DNA of 64,000 bases from Paracyclopina nana (Eukaryota > Arthropoda > Copepoda > Cyclopoida > Cyclopettidae): contig JAGUCH010000009.1 of NCBI GenBank assembly GCA_019096065.1, positions 3,854,001 to 3,918,000 of the forward strand, written 5' to 3'. Position 1 is the first letter of the stretch; each line of letters begins with the position of its first letter. Below are positions 12,749 through 27,220 of the stretch, in pieces. The position numbers and the translations under genes were made by a program. The notes under the pieces are model-generated. The model made no database searches. It saw nothing but the letters and a program-made list of their open reading frames with translations, and was not told the origin of the DNA.

Positions 12749-15700
12749 TAAAATCCTCGTTTTTTTTTTTTTTGATGCAACAATTGCCAGACGAGGCTTT
12801 TTCGGCCCCATGACAAATGGGCAAAGATTGCAGAGTGCATTGGCCCTTTTTTAGCCATGTTGGTAGATATCTGTGAAGAATCTGACATTTTTCTTGACAT
12901 TATGGAACATTCTTGAATTGCGACAATCCATCTCTATTCTTGTCGCATTGTTTTTCGTCGAAGAAAATCGCGAAATGCATCATCTCATCTTGGGAACTTC
13001 TCGACATTCTTTGCGGCTTTATTTACTAGTACAGACTGCTGACTGACATGAAATCACGATTCAACGAAACCATTAATGTGTTTGTGTCTCAAATCAACCG
13101 CAAATCAGTGTCTTGATGGCAGCTATAGCAAAAGGCCAAAAAAAAAGCTGAAATCCTGAGCAAATTGTGACTTTTTCCCTCAATAAAAACCCAATTTTCC
13201 TGCTTTGTGTGCCAGTGCTATAGCGTGAAAAATGCCTCATTCGACATGGCAAGATCCATCACTATAATCCTAGGTGGAAAAAAATTTGCCAGCCTAGCTG
13301 AGATTGAGGGTGAAATTCTTGCTGCACATAAGAACTGATGGGGGATAGATCACAGTTTGAAAAAAAAGAGCACAGTTTGGAGCAACGATGATGCACATCT
13401 GTTCATCAACACTTTTTGTTTAGTCTAGTTTTTACGGAGCTGTGCAAAAATGGGATTGATAATGATTGTGCTGACAGATCATTTCAAAGTCATGCAGTAT
13501 AACACTACTTTTTTTTAAAAAAAAGATGAACTAGTATATGCAGTAGAATTTTGCGTTTTTTCAATTTCAAAGATACATATACATAATATCTACAGCTCGT
13601 ATCTTTGAGCTCAATCTATCATCGCACTGTCTGCTTTTTCGATTACTTCTATCCACATTCGGTGCAATTTGAAGCACACAACAGCCGATTTTTTTCATCA
13701 TAATAATGCACTGAAAATCCACCCTAGCAAAATAGGAGCAAAGGAGAGCTCGCAAAAACTGCGCAGAGCTCGCTTCGGGGCCCGCGCTCTGAAATTGCAC
13801 GGGTTTGCAGAAAACGAGTGCGCCCGCGGCATGCGCGAGACTGCATAAAAGAGAGACGTGGCTCGCAAATTGCAAAATTGCAACCTTGCAGACTTGTCTG
13901 GTTGCGCGAGCGCATGAGAGTGCAAAAAGTGCAAAAATGACGTCACGACAGCTGTGCAAAATGCAAAAGTGCATTTTCGTAGCTAAAACGCGGCCTTCCG
14001 CCTCGTTTTCAACGGTTAAATTAATTTTGAGGAGTCGTGTAACAAATTATGGGCAATATTTGCTCGGGGCGAAGTCGTTATTTTTTTTTTGATGGCGGCC
14101 TAATTGAAATAATATGGCAAACATTGTTACGAATTTTGTGATGGAGAATTCACGTGACAATTATTCAGTTTGTTGAATTGGCGGAACTAACCACACTGGC
14201 TAGTCCAAGTTTTCCATCAAAGCCAGTGAAGCATTTCCGCAATAACTAATGTGAAACAACTTTAATTTGTATCTGATGCCGTCGTTGACAGCTACCTACC
14301 TACTTCAGTGTGCACCGCTAAATTGCAGCCGCAAAGCCACTCCATCAAAGTCTTAAAATTTGGAGTAGAAACTTTTAGAAAATCTGCCGAGGACGTCAAA
14401 AAATTATTGCGCGAAAATTGGCTCAATTCGAAAATGCCATCAGTGCATGCTCCAATGGCCGTAATTGTTGCATAGCCAAATGATGGAGATTAAATTGGCC
14501 GTCCACATGATTACAAATCTGCTGTGTGAAAAAATGCATAATAGCCAATGGAGTGTGACCAGATCTCCGAAATCATCTTGGCGTGGATTTTGGCAATTTC
14601 CAAAGGCGGTTTCTTCATCATGTTTGCGTCGAATTTTTTCCAACCGTAGCACGTAAAATGCACAAGCATGGCTAAACTATGGCTTCTTCAAGGAAATATG
14701 CCAACCGCATTTTCGTTAATTAGTTGCAAATGAAATCACAAGGACAAAATCATCCATCTTGGCATGAATGCGCTGCAATTTGAAAACAGCTGAGCTGCTC
14801 CACTTAGCGTGCTAATGATAGCTCCATTTGACAACTCATTGAATCCCACGGCGACACTTTTTTTGCTCCCATTTGTTGATGCTGCCGTAATGTAGCAGAA
14901 GTACACACCACCCCTGCATTGAACTCTCGTTTTTTGTGCCCATTTTTTGCTGCTGCTCAGATCCAAATGTCATATGAGCAGAGGGGAGAGTCAAGTGGAT
15001 TCTTGTTCCATTTGAAACATGCAAATTGGCGCATTCTTTCTCCACTTCGCGCTCTTTCGCATTCCTGACCAATTTCACTGCAAAAAGCTAGCTCTAAAAT
15101 GTACCATGCAGTGAGCACTTGGCTGTATATGACTTTGTCACGTTGCTTAATTAATTCTAATTGGCTGCTTGGTTTTCAAGATGCTCCTCCATAATTGGCC
15201 TTTCCTTGTGCATTTTTCATGCTCTACTTTTCTGCTTGCAGGTATGTATAAATATCACGGATTGGATGTGTGCTTGGTTAAATGGACGAAAACAACTCTT
15301 AACGATGAGTATCTCATGACAATTTCAGTAGCATTTTTTGGCAGCCAGAACATTCAGGTCAATTCTGAGGCAGCTAATGCAGTTTTATTAGGGGTGAGAG
15401 TTTTGCTGAATATTTTATGCTCAGGCAACCTTTCAATAAATCAGTCGCTATATTGCTAGTGCTGCACTTTTCCTTAATTATCACAGAACTTGTTCAGACC
15501 AATAGCCCTAGATTAGTATACATGTGTACTTGGCAGTAATTTGTCAATTTCCCAGTTGACATTTTGTGTCTCATTTTCTGCTGCATAAATCATGCACTAC
15601 TAGAAGTTGCTGCTGCAGCAACTTTGGTCAGTAAATTGTGGCCTAGCTGAAGAAGGCGGGAAAATTCAAATCAATCAACTTGCTTCTCACTCAGCCAATA

Positions 15701-18700
15701 CTTTGTACAAAAAGGCAATTGTGGAGCACTTCTGGTTTGACCTTTCGTAAAAATACCACGTAGCATATTGCAGCAGTGCACAAGGCATATAAAACTTTTT
15801 TGATTGCTTTACTACTTTAGCAATGCATTAATGGTTGTAAAACTTTTTTTTGACAGCATATAGTACTAGCACTACTGCTATAAAAATCGATTCCATATTT
15901 GCTGCTCCCAATTCTATTATTGAATACTAATTTTCTAGAAAGTTTGCATTTTTGTGACATTGTCCACTGACTACTGGCTTTGGGGCAATAATAATTTTGA
16001 AAATTTTGCCAAGAGCTCCCACGCAGGAGCATGATCTAATTGGATATTTTCAGCAAGCTTTTTTCTTCTTCCCTAGCCAAATGTGAAAATCTCACGTTTT
16101 TTCATATATACTATATCAGCAGAGTTTAGAGTGACATTTTTTGCTGCGTGTTTACAGCGGGCTAGGACACATTGGCCCCCCTTTGAGTTGATGTTTGACT
16201 GGTGAGGGGTAAAAAGGATTGTTACAGCTACACTGGGGACACAGAGTGGATTTGAATGGCAAAAAAGCTCCGCTTATAATAGCCAATGATGAAATGCTTG
16301 TTCTATGCTCAGACCACTGTGTATGAAAAAACGGCTCCCCCACCCTCTTGGGGTCCACTGTGCATACTCGTACTATACTGGATGCATACAATAAAAACCG
16401 ACACCATCATTGTGCAAGGGGTTGTTTTAGCATGCAACTCTCGTTTCAGTGCAACTTTTTTGTTCCCAGACTGCTTTGAAAAAAAAACCGTTCATTTTTA
16501 TGTGGAAAGCTAGTTTTTCTCATTATTCAATTCAGGCCAAAAAAAAGGAGCAGCAATGAAGTTTTGCAATGGAGAATTGCAGCTAGCAGCCGTTTTGGCC
16601 TCGAACTCAAAACGTAGAAGCTTTTTGACCTTCACTCAAGATTGCTCAAATTACAATGGGAGAGTAAAAAACCCGAGAATTAATTTGGAGCTCGTTAGCT
16701 TGCAGCACACACGCATTTATACTATAAATAGCTAATTTTAAAGCTAACTTGGCAAATCCACTCGCGTGCTGATTTTCTTCACTTTTTCAACGTAAAATTA
16801 TTGAGTTGCTGCATGTTTGCAAGGAGGCATGTCGTCCCAAATTTTTCTGCTTGCCACTATGGGAAAATTGGCCCATGAAAGCACCCCAAAAGCGAATAAC
16901 TCCTATGCATGCCTACCCTGGAGTACAGGCAGCTATGGGCAGCAGCAGCAAAAACAGATAATGAGAAATAAAAAGAAATTGCTTTTGTGGTCTGCCAAAA
17001 ACGAGCCACAAAAAGGAGCACAAAAAGCTCAACTTTAGCAACAGAGGTAGTCAATCAAAATTCAAAACTGGTTTGGCTGTGCCCAAGATGAAGGAGCAGC
17101 CAGCTATTATCATATCAAGATTCATACACATATAACCAGCAGCAAACTTTATAGTGTCTAGCAGCAACAAAGAGATTATTAATGTGCTTCCAAGATGATC
17201 ATTGAAACTGCTTAGTTGTCTTCAATTTGAGAAGGTGCTGAAAAGGTTGACCAAAAAATCTGCCCAAAGAGGGTTTTTTCATGATATGACCATCTGAGGC
17301 AGAAAAACGTCATGAAAAAGGCTTAGCACGCTATTAAGTTTTAGCCTGCTGCCTTCTCCAGCTTGTCTGCTTTTTTTGTCCCTTGTCTTGTTCTAGCGAG
17401 CGTCTAGTCGGGTTTCAACCCACTCAGGTCAGGTTTTGCATGCAATAATGACTGATGTAATCTAAATAGTCTTTCAAAGCTGTTGATCAGGTTGAGCAGA
17501 CCATCCATCACGTCTAGCATCTCAAATGTAGTGGGCTATATTGAAATGATTCATATTTTGATATCGAAAACCTATTTTGCAGCAACGACGTCCGCAGCCT
17601 CAGCAACAGCAACACTTCTGCTACCAACGGCCAAAGGTATTTTTGGGTTTTTTGCTGTTCGTGAGTGAGATGGGTTGTTGTTAGCTAAAATCGTTTTTTG
17701 TGCTTGCAATCACATTATCATTTTGTTGTTTGGCTGCCTTGCCAAGTAAAGTAACTCCCTCCTGAAGCGAGAAAGACTGACAGGCCAGACTAGACATGCA
17801 TGGCAAGCAAATTGTGAAGGGTATAGAATTTAGTACAAGCATCTTCCCTTCTTTTTGTGAGGAGAGGTGAGCAGCGGCTCTCTGATGTCTGCACTTTTAT
17901 GCGAGATGATGTGGCATAGTGCCCGCAATCTAACGATCCAAATTAGAAAGCCGTCAATCTAATTAATTGATAATAATGGCATACTGTTGACGACTTTTCA
18001 CAATACCTATGGAGCAAATTGAATTCGACCTTTTGCCGTTTTAGGTTAGATTTCGTGAGCTGTATTCAAGCTTGGAGTGGCCTTAAAATGTTTTTGCAAG
18101 ACTCGCTCTCTCGTGTAGGCGCAAGCTCGTCCGGACAACTTTTTTGTCTGTCTGGGACGACGACGTACAGCAGCAAAAACTCGCAACGTTTGGCATATAC
18201 GAAATACTTTTGCTGCCTTCAGGCCAACTCGAGCAAAAAACAACTTACTTCTTCTAGAATAATCCCGTGAGGATTAACTCACCTCGATCCTGCAACATGC
18301 GACTACTACACTAATGCTGCCTTTTTTGGCTCACATCTGCAACGAAAGTGTCCACCATCAGGGACAAGTAAAGGCCATTATAACCGCGACTGGATTCAAT
18401 TTGAGCCTCGGATAAAACAACAACAACCAGCCTTCCTTCTTTTCTTTGCTGCTAATCAAGTTTTTTGTGCAGCGTCTGGGCAAAAAAGATTGCCTGTCCA
18501 TCTTCTTTTGACTATAACGTATATAGTGAGCGCACAAAGGCTCAGCTGTATCGTTATGGCCAGTAATTGTTTTACAAACTCTCGTTTTGCAATCGTAGCA
18601 CATAGCAGACAGGCAAAAAATTCTATGCTGCTTTGTAGGAGGCGCCAGACATTTTGTTGTGTGGGCAGTAAATGGCAATGAATCGATTTTTTGCCATATG

Positions 18701-21700
18701 CTAGCATAGTTTAGTAGTAGTAGTATGGTGGGGCCCCCCAAAAGATACCACTATTTGGCTCGTTTTTTCGCCCCTCAAAGCCTGTCATCCCGCGAGTTGT
18801 GCTCAGATGAAAAAAAGACGAAAAAAGTGTAACCAGCAACGATGCTGCTATATTGCTAACCCAGACATGTTTTGCAGGGCCTAAAGTAGTCGGGATTTTT
18901 TCACGTCTGGATCTTTGCGTGTAGGGGGACAAGTTGTCATCGTTGTCTGATTCCCAATTTAACCGAGAGGATAAATTGTGGCAGTCTATTCGAGGTCAAA
19001 ATATTTTGTGGGGAGCAAAATCTGCACTTTTTTCTCGGCTAGCATAAGCACAAAATTGCAGTTGTCTAGCTAGAGATGATGAAGATATACCATACGTTTT
19101 ATGAGCCTCGTTTTATAGCTCCCCTCATTTGGAATGGTTTGCCAGTACACACAACAACCTTTTTTTTGCATAATTTCATTATTGAGCTTTGCCTCATAGC
19201 AGATAGTTGTAGTTGTAGTGAAAAGATGAGTTTTGTTTGCACACACCACAGACAGATGGTGACTGCAGCCAATTGCTGCGAAGCTTTGTGAGAGCTGAGA
19301 ATAAGCATGAAATTCTCATTAGTGTGATCATTTATAGAACCGTAGGTTTTTAGTAGCATAAAATGTTGAGCATGCTCTTTACCAAATCAATTTTTGCGTT
19401 GTTTTTGTCCTCTTATTATTAACCTTGTTTGTGCTTCGTATTTTTTTATGTGTACAGTATATATTTGTAACTAGTTACTTATGTTTGTCTTTCTTTGTTT
19501 CTTTTTCAGCAAAAGGGCGAGGTGAGTACTGCTTTCTCTTTGTGCTGCTCCTGGGTGGGGAAAGGGGTCATGCATGCAAAGCAAAACCAGGACCTTGGCA
19601 TTGCTACCTCGAAGGACGACGACGACTGCGAGAAAGCAGCTCTTTGTTCTCGCATGCGAACCTCATCTTTCTCTTGCTAGCCCTGCTGCTGTTCAAGGTG
19701 AAGATCAGCAGGTCTAACTATATGCACATACACACTAATGTTGCAACGTAGCAGCATTGATCGTGCATACGCAAGAGAGGGGGCGTTGTCGAAAAGAGAA
19801 CGCGCGTTTCGCAAATAGCCAAAAGCAATGTTTGCCACGCAGGCATTATTTAGAGGCCGAAAGTGCTGATTTTTCAATACCAGGCTCCTCAGGTTCGAAA
19901 GCCTTTTTTCACGGTTGCATGAAAGCTGCCATTTGCAGATGCGCCCAAAAGATCTGCATATGACTTCTGCAGAGAGGCAGCAGCTAGAAGAGATGATAGG
20001 AATTGCTCTTGAACTGAGAGATAGAGCTTGCATGTAGTGTATAGTATGTGTATGCATTGCATAAGGGAGGAGGGCCAATAACCTTGCACTTTTTCTAGCC
20101 TTTCTTTTACTGCAATGCTTTGTGTGTGTGGTGAATATGTTATCGACGTCCTCATTTTCTCCTCCGCAATCCTTTTAAGGCTCACATGCGAAGAATTATT
20201 TAGAGCCCATTTCGTACTAGCTTTTGTATCCAGTGACAGAATTACTCGTGCTTCTACTACGCATTAGTACAAGTGAAGAAAAGCAAAAAATGCCAGGAGC
20301 AGCAGCAAAAAACTACTGCTTCCCTTTTCATGACAAAAAGTGCCAAGTCCCTAGGACTAGGCAGTAGCATTGAGGAGAAAGCCAGCCATTTTCATATAAC
20401 ACTGCTTGGGGCCCCTGGCAAGCATTCTGAATGCAAAAAGGCCTCTCCAGTAGCGTTGTAATTGCTTTTGTTAGCTGCAGCTAGCTGGAAGGCAGTGCTG
20501 CGGCTGTGTGCAAAGCCAATTTCCTTATGGTGTGACATTGCTATCAAACACAAAGGCGCGCAAATGGCATGTCTGGAAGGGCCACACCCTTAATAGAGGC
20601 CTAAAAAGGGTAGGAGAAGGAGCTAGCTAGAGTTGCATGTGGTCTGCTCATTAGCATCATTAGGCTCCTCGGGCCATTTAGGAATGAAAATTTGGCCAGA
20701 TGACAGAGTGTGCTGAGGTCCCTTTTATCGGAGAGGGAGAGAGACACGTTGAGGAAATGCGGACCGAGTGCATGACAATAAGCACAACTCATGCATATCC
20801 CTTAGAATAGAGGCCTCATCAGTCAAAGCATGCTTTCTTGCTCATGATTGCAGACAGAAAAGTAGAGGAAGGGGCCTTGGAGCCAGGACAAGTTTTTATG
20901 CAGCCAAGCCTGTGCCAAAAAAGAAAAACCACCACGGTCGACATTTGTAGGCTAGCAGAGTGCGAGTGCACCTTCTTCTTTTTTCATTAGCCGCAACGAC
21001 TACAAAGACATGCAACATTTCAGCCAAGGGCAATCGCAGGCGACAACTTGCAGTAGGCAAAGCTGTCCTCTGTGACAGCATGAGAGAGCATGCAAAATTT
21101 CAAGGCCTCTGGGCAAAGGCCAATCAGACTAATGATAAGCTCCAATTAGCGGAACGAATGTTCTCTTTTGGATAGTGTCAGCTCAGCAGAAAAACTGGAA
21201 AAAGAGATTAGTGAATGTGTGGCATTGATCCCGTTTTGCTTGCACATTATTGGAGAATCAGCAGTAGCATATATATGTACTATGAGAAGAGGCATATTTG
21301 GCCTAGCTTTCTTGCTCGAGCATCTGAGTGATCATCTTCTCCATGCGGAGAAGGAGATAGGCGAGCAGCATCTGAAACCCTTTCCACCTCATTTTTCCTC
21401 TGACATGGAAATGCAGCACATAGAGCTGTATGGAGGAAAGGAAATAAGCAAGTTGAGCTTTAGCCAAATGGAGAAAACAGCTTGGCAACTCTCGTAGGCC
21501 TTGCCATTCCTCCCACTGCACTCACCGCCGTCGATCCACTGACTTTCCTTTTCCTCACGGTCTTCTTATTCTTCCCAACCTTGCAGAAACCTAGCCAACT
21601 TTCACATGCATCCATTATGCATAACAACCTCACCTGGCAAGCTTTCCGAGCGCATTTTCAATTAGCCCATTAGCCGAGTTAGTTGCAACATCAGCTAGCT

Positions 21701-24700
21701 CTGCGCTGTGAAAGCTCTTTCTCTCTCTTGGAGTTTGTCAGGCTGAAGGTCACTACTTCCACATCATCTGGGATGGAGAGCATAGGGTTGTGCAAATCGA
21801 GAAGATCAATATCTGTCTTGCTGGTTGCCTTTCCCCACTCCCAAGGGCCTCTCTCTCTCTCTCTTCCTCTGTGGCCAAGGCCAATGTGAGCAACCATGCA
21901 ATCCAGGGAGTGTCCCAGACCAATTCCACCCTTTCCTTGCTGCAGAGCCTTGAGGGACACCCGGTAGGAGAAAGCCAGCTGGGTATCTACGGTTGATATC
22001 AGGCTTCTGGTCGGCTCCAACCTACTTTGGCTTAGGGCATCGAACTGCAGACATGCTACTCGGTTGCTGAAGGCCAACACCAACAACAACCATCATCATC
22101 ATCCTAGAAAGGCCTACTTTGCACTGACTCCTTGGCCTTGGTGGTCATGTATTTTTTTCCAACGAGCAGTTTCGGGTGATGACAGATTGTTATCAGTGTA
22201 GCCGTGAAAAACATGCCAAAAAATGGATAGTACTTCTGCTGCACTTCATTTGGCTCTTGCTGCAATAACAAGCTTTTTTTCCCACCTCAAATTGACGAGC
22301 TCTTGTCACTTGCAGCTAGCTAGAAGCTTTTATTTCGTTTGGTTGCTTTTCTGTATTAATTTATGGCAATCTGCTGCATTTCAGCATAATTTTGTTGACA
22401 TGTCTCCATTGCCCAAAAAACCAGACATGAAATCCTTGCTCTATGTAAATCAAGCTGCAGCAGTAAGTTTGTCCAGACATCAGCAAATGCCATATTGCTG
22501 CCTTTTGTCTAGGGTAAAAAATCAGTTATTTTTCGTTGGATTTTTTTTGACTGACACCCACACTCAATTGAGGTTGTTTTCTCCTCCTTTTTAACATCTG
22601 CCATGTTGTAAGCTGACTTGGATGCATTTTGATTATAAGCTTCACTGCTAGAAAAGAGTTCCACAAAAGAAGCAGCAGCCAGAGCATCTGCTGCAGATTA
22701 AGCTCAGTGTGTCTCCTTCTTCAAGTCTTTCTACTAGTCTAGGATTTCTGTCCTGTAGATATCAAATGTCTGGTAAAGAACCCCCCCTTTGTGTAGCAGC
22801 TCTTAGATTTATTTTCCGCCCAAAAAAGTGGCTGATCTGTGAATTCACTTAAAATGCATTAGCTTGTCCTCCTCCTTCTCGCATTATTGATGTGTAAATT
22901 TTTGAAGTTCAAAGGGAGGAGATGATAGCTGAGAAAGCCCTTATTGATTCGAGCCAGCTTTCCCTGCTGTGAGCGAATGTGTGGTTGCATTTTCTAAAAA
23001 TACTTGCCTACCTTGAAATGCCAACTATTAGCCATTCTGGCATTTTGTGCAATTTTTGCTCTGGCTCTCGCAATTTCCAGCCTTCGCATTTGCAAACGCA
23101 TTTTTCACCCTTAAGTCTTTAGGTTTTCCTTGAATTTCTAATAGTCTGAAACTGCATCTTGAGGCGAGATGGAAAACGGAATACCCCAGGGATTTTCAAA
23201 AGTTTTTTGGAGGAGAAAGCCATCTCCATGGTAGCATGTGCTACACTCAATGCATTTCAAGCAAGCCGGTAAAATTCATTCAAGTACGCATATTATCAAA
23301 CGGCTGCTTTTTCACTCGACAAAGATGTCAAAAACAAAGTTGTCGTGATTGCTAAGCAGATTAAATATGCACTCTGCTGCGCTTGTCAGCCTCATGTCAT
23401 CGGCATACGCGATTGCATGTGACCTTCGCAAATTAGATATATGCCTTTTTAGCTAAAAAAGATGATAACGAGCTTATCCTCGAGTGACGGGAAGGAGGAG
23501 GAAAATGTGCGTAATTACTGCATGCACAAGATTTTAGCTCTTTTGTAGCATGCCACGTTGCAAGTTGAGAGAAAGCCGAATAAAGAAATGCAGCTTCATC
23601 AACTTCTTTTGAATTGAGGATTTCTCTCCAGCTCAAAAGAACTCATGCATGCGAAATAGCTTTCCATTGGATACCTAAATCGTATGTATGGCAAAGAATT
23701 CTGTGCTGCTTCTGATATGGAAAATGTCTCGATTTTCGGTGCGGCCATTTTCGCTTGAGTAATCAATTTGGCAATTAGAACTGCAAGAAGAGATAAACAG
23801 CAGCAGAAGGCACGGCGCTGAAAATGAATTTGCCTGTTACCACAAAATAGGCCCTGACTGAATAATCATCATCAATTTTGTTTTGAAACGCACGTGAAAC
23901 ACGAGAGTTCAGCAAATACACAGAGGCAAATTGCAGAGGAAAAAGTCCATTTTTCGGTGCTAAAGTCATAATTGTAAGAAAGTGCACGGAAATGTGTTTT
24001 TTAAGATTGCACGCAACCTTGTAAATTAGCAGTTGACTCGTGTGATGAAGCATGCTAGATTTTAGCAGAGCAATTCTTGCTATTGGCTATTCATTACAAG
24101 CCGACCACTCAATCACCCAACAAATAATGCTTGTTTTTCTGTTACTACTCAACTGCTGAGCCGCACTCTCAAAAATCTCATTAAAAGTAGGCACAACAAA
24201 CAGCTACCTTTTTCGGGGCCCCTCTCCCTCAAATTGTTAAAATCTGCTAAAATATGCAAGTGTGCAAGGAGGATGGAGCCGAGGCCGTTTTACGGGAAGT
24301 TTGTCAGCCCTCGGGCCAAATTGAGTGCATTATCTTTTGCAATATGATTACTGGAACCACCGTAGAATTATGACAAACTAGTAACCTAGATCTGCCAGAG
24401 ACTGGCAATAATCGTTAAAAGCAAATTTTCTAATTACGAGAGCTCTACCTGCCTTTTCCCATATTTCTCTATTATTGTCACGTTGATACTAATTTGCTAA
24501 TGATAGTGTAAAGTTTTTTCCAGTACGAAAAAATGGCCCATTCATTTTGCGTCGTCTCAGAGTGATGGGACTGCACCTACCGTAGTTCAAGCCAGTTTAA
24601 TTAGGTATATTGGTAAAAGTAAAGGAAGTAAAGCACAGTAATTAAGTTGTCAGGTTGTAGGGTGCTGTCATTTAGCCGTATTCATCATCATCTTTAGCAG

Positions 24701-24861
24701 CAGCAGCAGGAGCCGGAGATTCATATAGCATGCACTTTTACATTACTCCACGCCATGCTGCAGATTGGCGGAATTCAGGTATATTGGTAATAATTATACC
24801 GAGTTACAAGCCTGTGAAAAACTTTCATGCAACTTGTGGCTGCTGCTACTGCAACCATCAT

Positions 24862-24882
24862 GATTATTATTATTATTATTAC
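24862..24882. repeat. ATT trinucleotide microsatellite
   Basis: About seven tandem ATT units lie inside the long first intron. This is simple-sequence repeat with no other visible function. Confidence 0.8.
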
Positions 24883-25908
24883 TATGCTGCAAGTTATGAA
24901 TTATTTGCACGCTAACCATCCACGTAGTAGCATGTACTAATTGCGTTATTTGATGGACCCTTGCCAAATAAGTTGCACCTGCAATGTGATTACGTGTCTT
25001 GAAACCTTGCTGAAGTGTGTACATTGCCAAAAAACATTCAAGGAATGTGTGGACAACTTCAAATGAGTCAATAATGTGCTTTCTGAAAAATCTCCAAATA
25101 ATTGCCAAATTGTGTGACCATTTAAATGGCTGCTGCTGCCTGTCTGGGGGCGACTTATAAAGAAGGTAATTCTTTAGGTGGTTCTTTGTAGAGGAAAAAA
25201 GCTGGTGGGGCACTTGTCACACTTGGCCACCACTGTTATCAGCTGAGCCATTGTCACTGTCAGCCCACGACTTTTTGAGCATCGAAAAGTTACAACCTGT
25301 CCGAAAAACCTGATGCAATTTAAAATGTCCACACAAATTGTTGCAGTACAACAAGCTCGCGCGTTATCGCAATAGGCTTGCATATCGCACATTTATCGCG
25401 TACACTTGTTTGCTCGTCATCCGGCATATTTTTGCATTTGCTTTTATCATCAGACTTTGTGAATTAGGCTCAGCGCTTTAGCGGTATTTTTCACAACTAC
25501 ATAATAATTGCCACTTAAAATTAAGGAAAAATTAGCATGTAGTCGAGCAGCAAACTCTAAAGTTATTTTTTGATCCATAATTTTACCGCTGAGCCTCACT
25601 CACGTGCTAAGCAAACAGTTTTATGGGCATGAAAAAAAAACCTGGCAAATGGCAGCTGCGAGGAGAATTTTCTTCTATCAAGCTCTCGCAAATTGTGCTA
25701 TCCATAAGGTGAATGGCCCAGAGCTTGGGGCGAGCCTACTATAGCGAGTGTTTGAACTTCCAAATATAGGCAGGCCAAACCTTGGTCTTTTTTGGCACAC
25801 TCACCATTGATCCCATTGATGATGTCTACCAAATGCTAATCAGGTTTCTGCATTGAGTCGAGCGCGGCATTTTTGGGCGAAGTTTATGGAATGCCAAAAA
25901 ACCGTGTC

Positions 25909-27220
25909 CCCAACTAGGAAATTTTTTTGGATGCTAAGCAGGTTCTGGACATGCAAAGACAAGTTTTTGCCACTACATTGAAATGTTAGAAACTGCATCA
26001 AAAACGTGTACAATTTTTTGATGTGTATTCTAACAATTTTTTTGCTGCTCTATCCCTATCTTCTGGTTTACGGCAATTCTGCTGACATTTCTACCGGTTA
26101 GAAATCTGGCGTAAACTTGTTCATGTCACATACATGTTTTCAACAATTTTCTATATTTTTCATGAACAAGTTTACTACAGGAAATCTGTGACAATTCATG
26201 TGGATGATTGCAACAGATTTCTACCCAAAATCTGGAGATGATGCTAATTGTCCTGAATGCATGTTTTCTTACATGAAACCAACAGTTTTTCTAACAAACC
26301 TTAATTCAAAATGTAGTAAATCTGACGATCCCTTTCTGAGCAAGAATGATCTGGAATTTTGCCGAAATCAGCTTGGAGCTGGCCATCAGCAGACATTTTG
26401 GTTGTGGCAAGCTATTTGAAAATTAAAAGTGTGCCAGTTGAACACATGATGGTTCTTCATCAATAAAAGCCTTCCAAGGCAAAGCAAGACCTTCCTGAGC
26501 TGAAGAACAGCAACCAAATACCCTTGATAGAGATAATTTTCTAGGGAGAGTGCAAAGGTAAGGCATTACAAAATTATAAAGGAAGGAAGTCATGTGACTA
26601 AACACTTAATTTTTAAGGTTTTGACACAGGAGAGGGGCAGAAATTCATCAACCCTTAATTTGGATGACAAATTCCCCAATTCCCCACAACTAGCATCATC
26701 ACAAAGCATGGACATCTACTAAGATCCCTACAAGCCTTACAAGACCTGAATTGGCAAAAATGAGAGCAAGACAATTCATTATGTTTAAATATTATGAGAA
26801 TATACATATTTCCTGTAATGCAAGGCTGTAAGAGGCCAATGAGGCCACAAAGGGCAGCAAGGCCTGAATTCGCGACCTTTTTCAAGCTCCATGCAAAGAC
26901 AAGTTTTCAACAAGCAAAAAAAAATAGCATCACTTTCTTAGCAAGCTTTCGAGTAAAGCTGTTGAAAACATGACAGAATGCAACTGTAGATGGGCCTCGG
27001 TCATTTTACCAAATGTAGAAGCGACATTTTTGCTGACATGAGTGGGTAAAGTTATCGCGATAACAATTCATTTAAAGTCAGTCTTCCTGAAGCTTGCATC
27101 TCCAGATTGGCTAACATGAATGTACCAGTATAGAAGATGTTTGTTAAGATTTTGTAGATAAATCAGCTCGATATTCTGAACATGTCAGCATCATTCTGAC
27201 CCTTAATTTTCCTAGTTGGG
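25909..27220. mobile_element. Candidate 1.3-kb DNA transposon remnant with 13-bp TIRs
   Basis: CCCAACTAGGAAA at 25909-25921 is matched by its exact reverse complement at 27208-27220. The interior carries an 18-bp exact direct repeat (25950-25967 and 26890-26907), a perfect 15-bp inverted repeat (26111-26125 with 26161-26175), and a 73-codon frame at 26198-26419 containing CPEC that I cannot assign. Flanking duplication is unclear: only TC is repeated on both sides. The superfamily cannot be named from this. It could also be two unrelated matches, although 13 exact bases makes that unlikely. Confidence 0.5.
26111..26175. repeat. 15-bp perfect inverted repeat
   Basis: GTAAACTTGTTCATG (26111-26125) is followed 35 bp later by its exact reverse complement (26161-26175). 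It lies inside the candidate transposon remnant and may be part of that element's subterminal structure. Confidence 0.7.

Noticed and set aside
13938..13945. TGACGTCA palindrome (CRE-like)
   Set aside because: A single 8-mer in a 24-kb intron is expected by chance at a moderate rate, and there is no neighbouring promoter evidence.
26198..26419. 73-codon plus frame with CPEC
   Set aside because: Inside the candidate transposon remnant. Too short and unassignable to call a gene.
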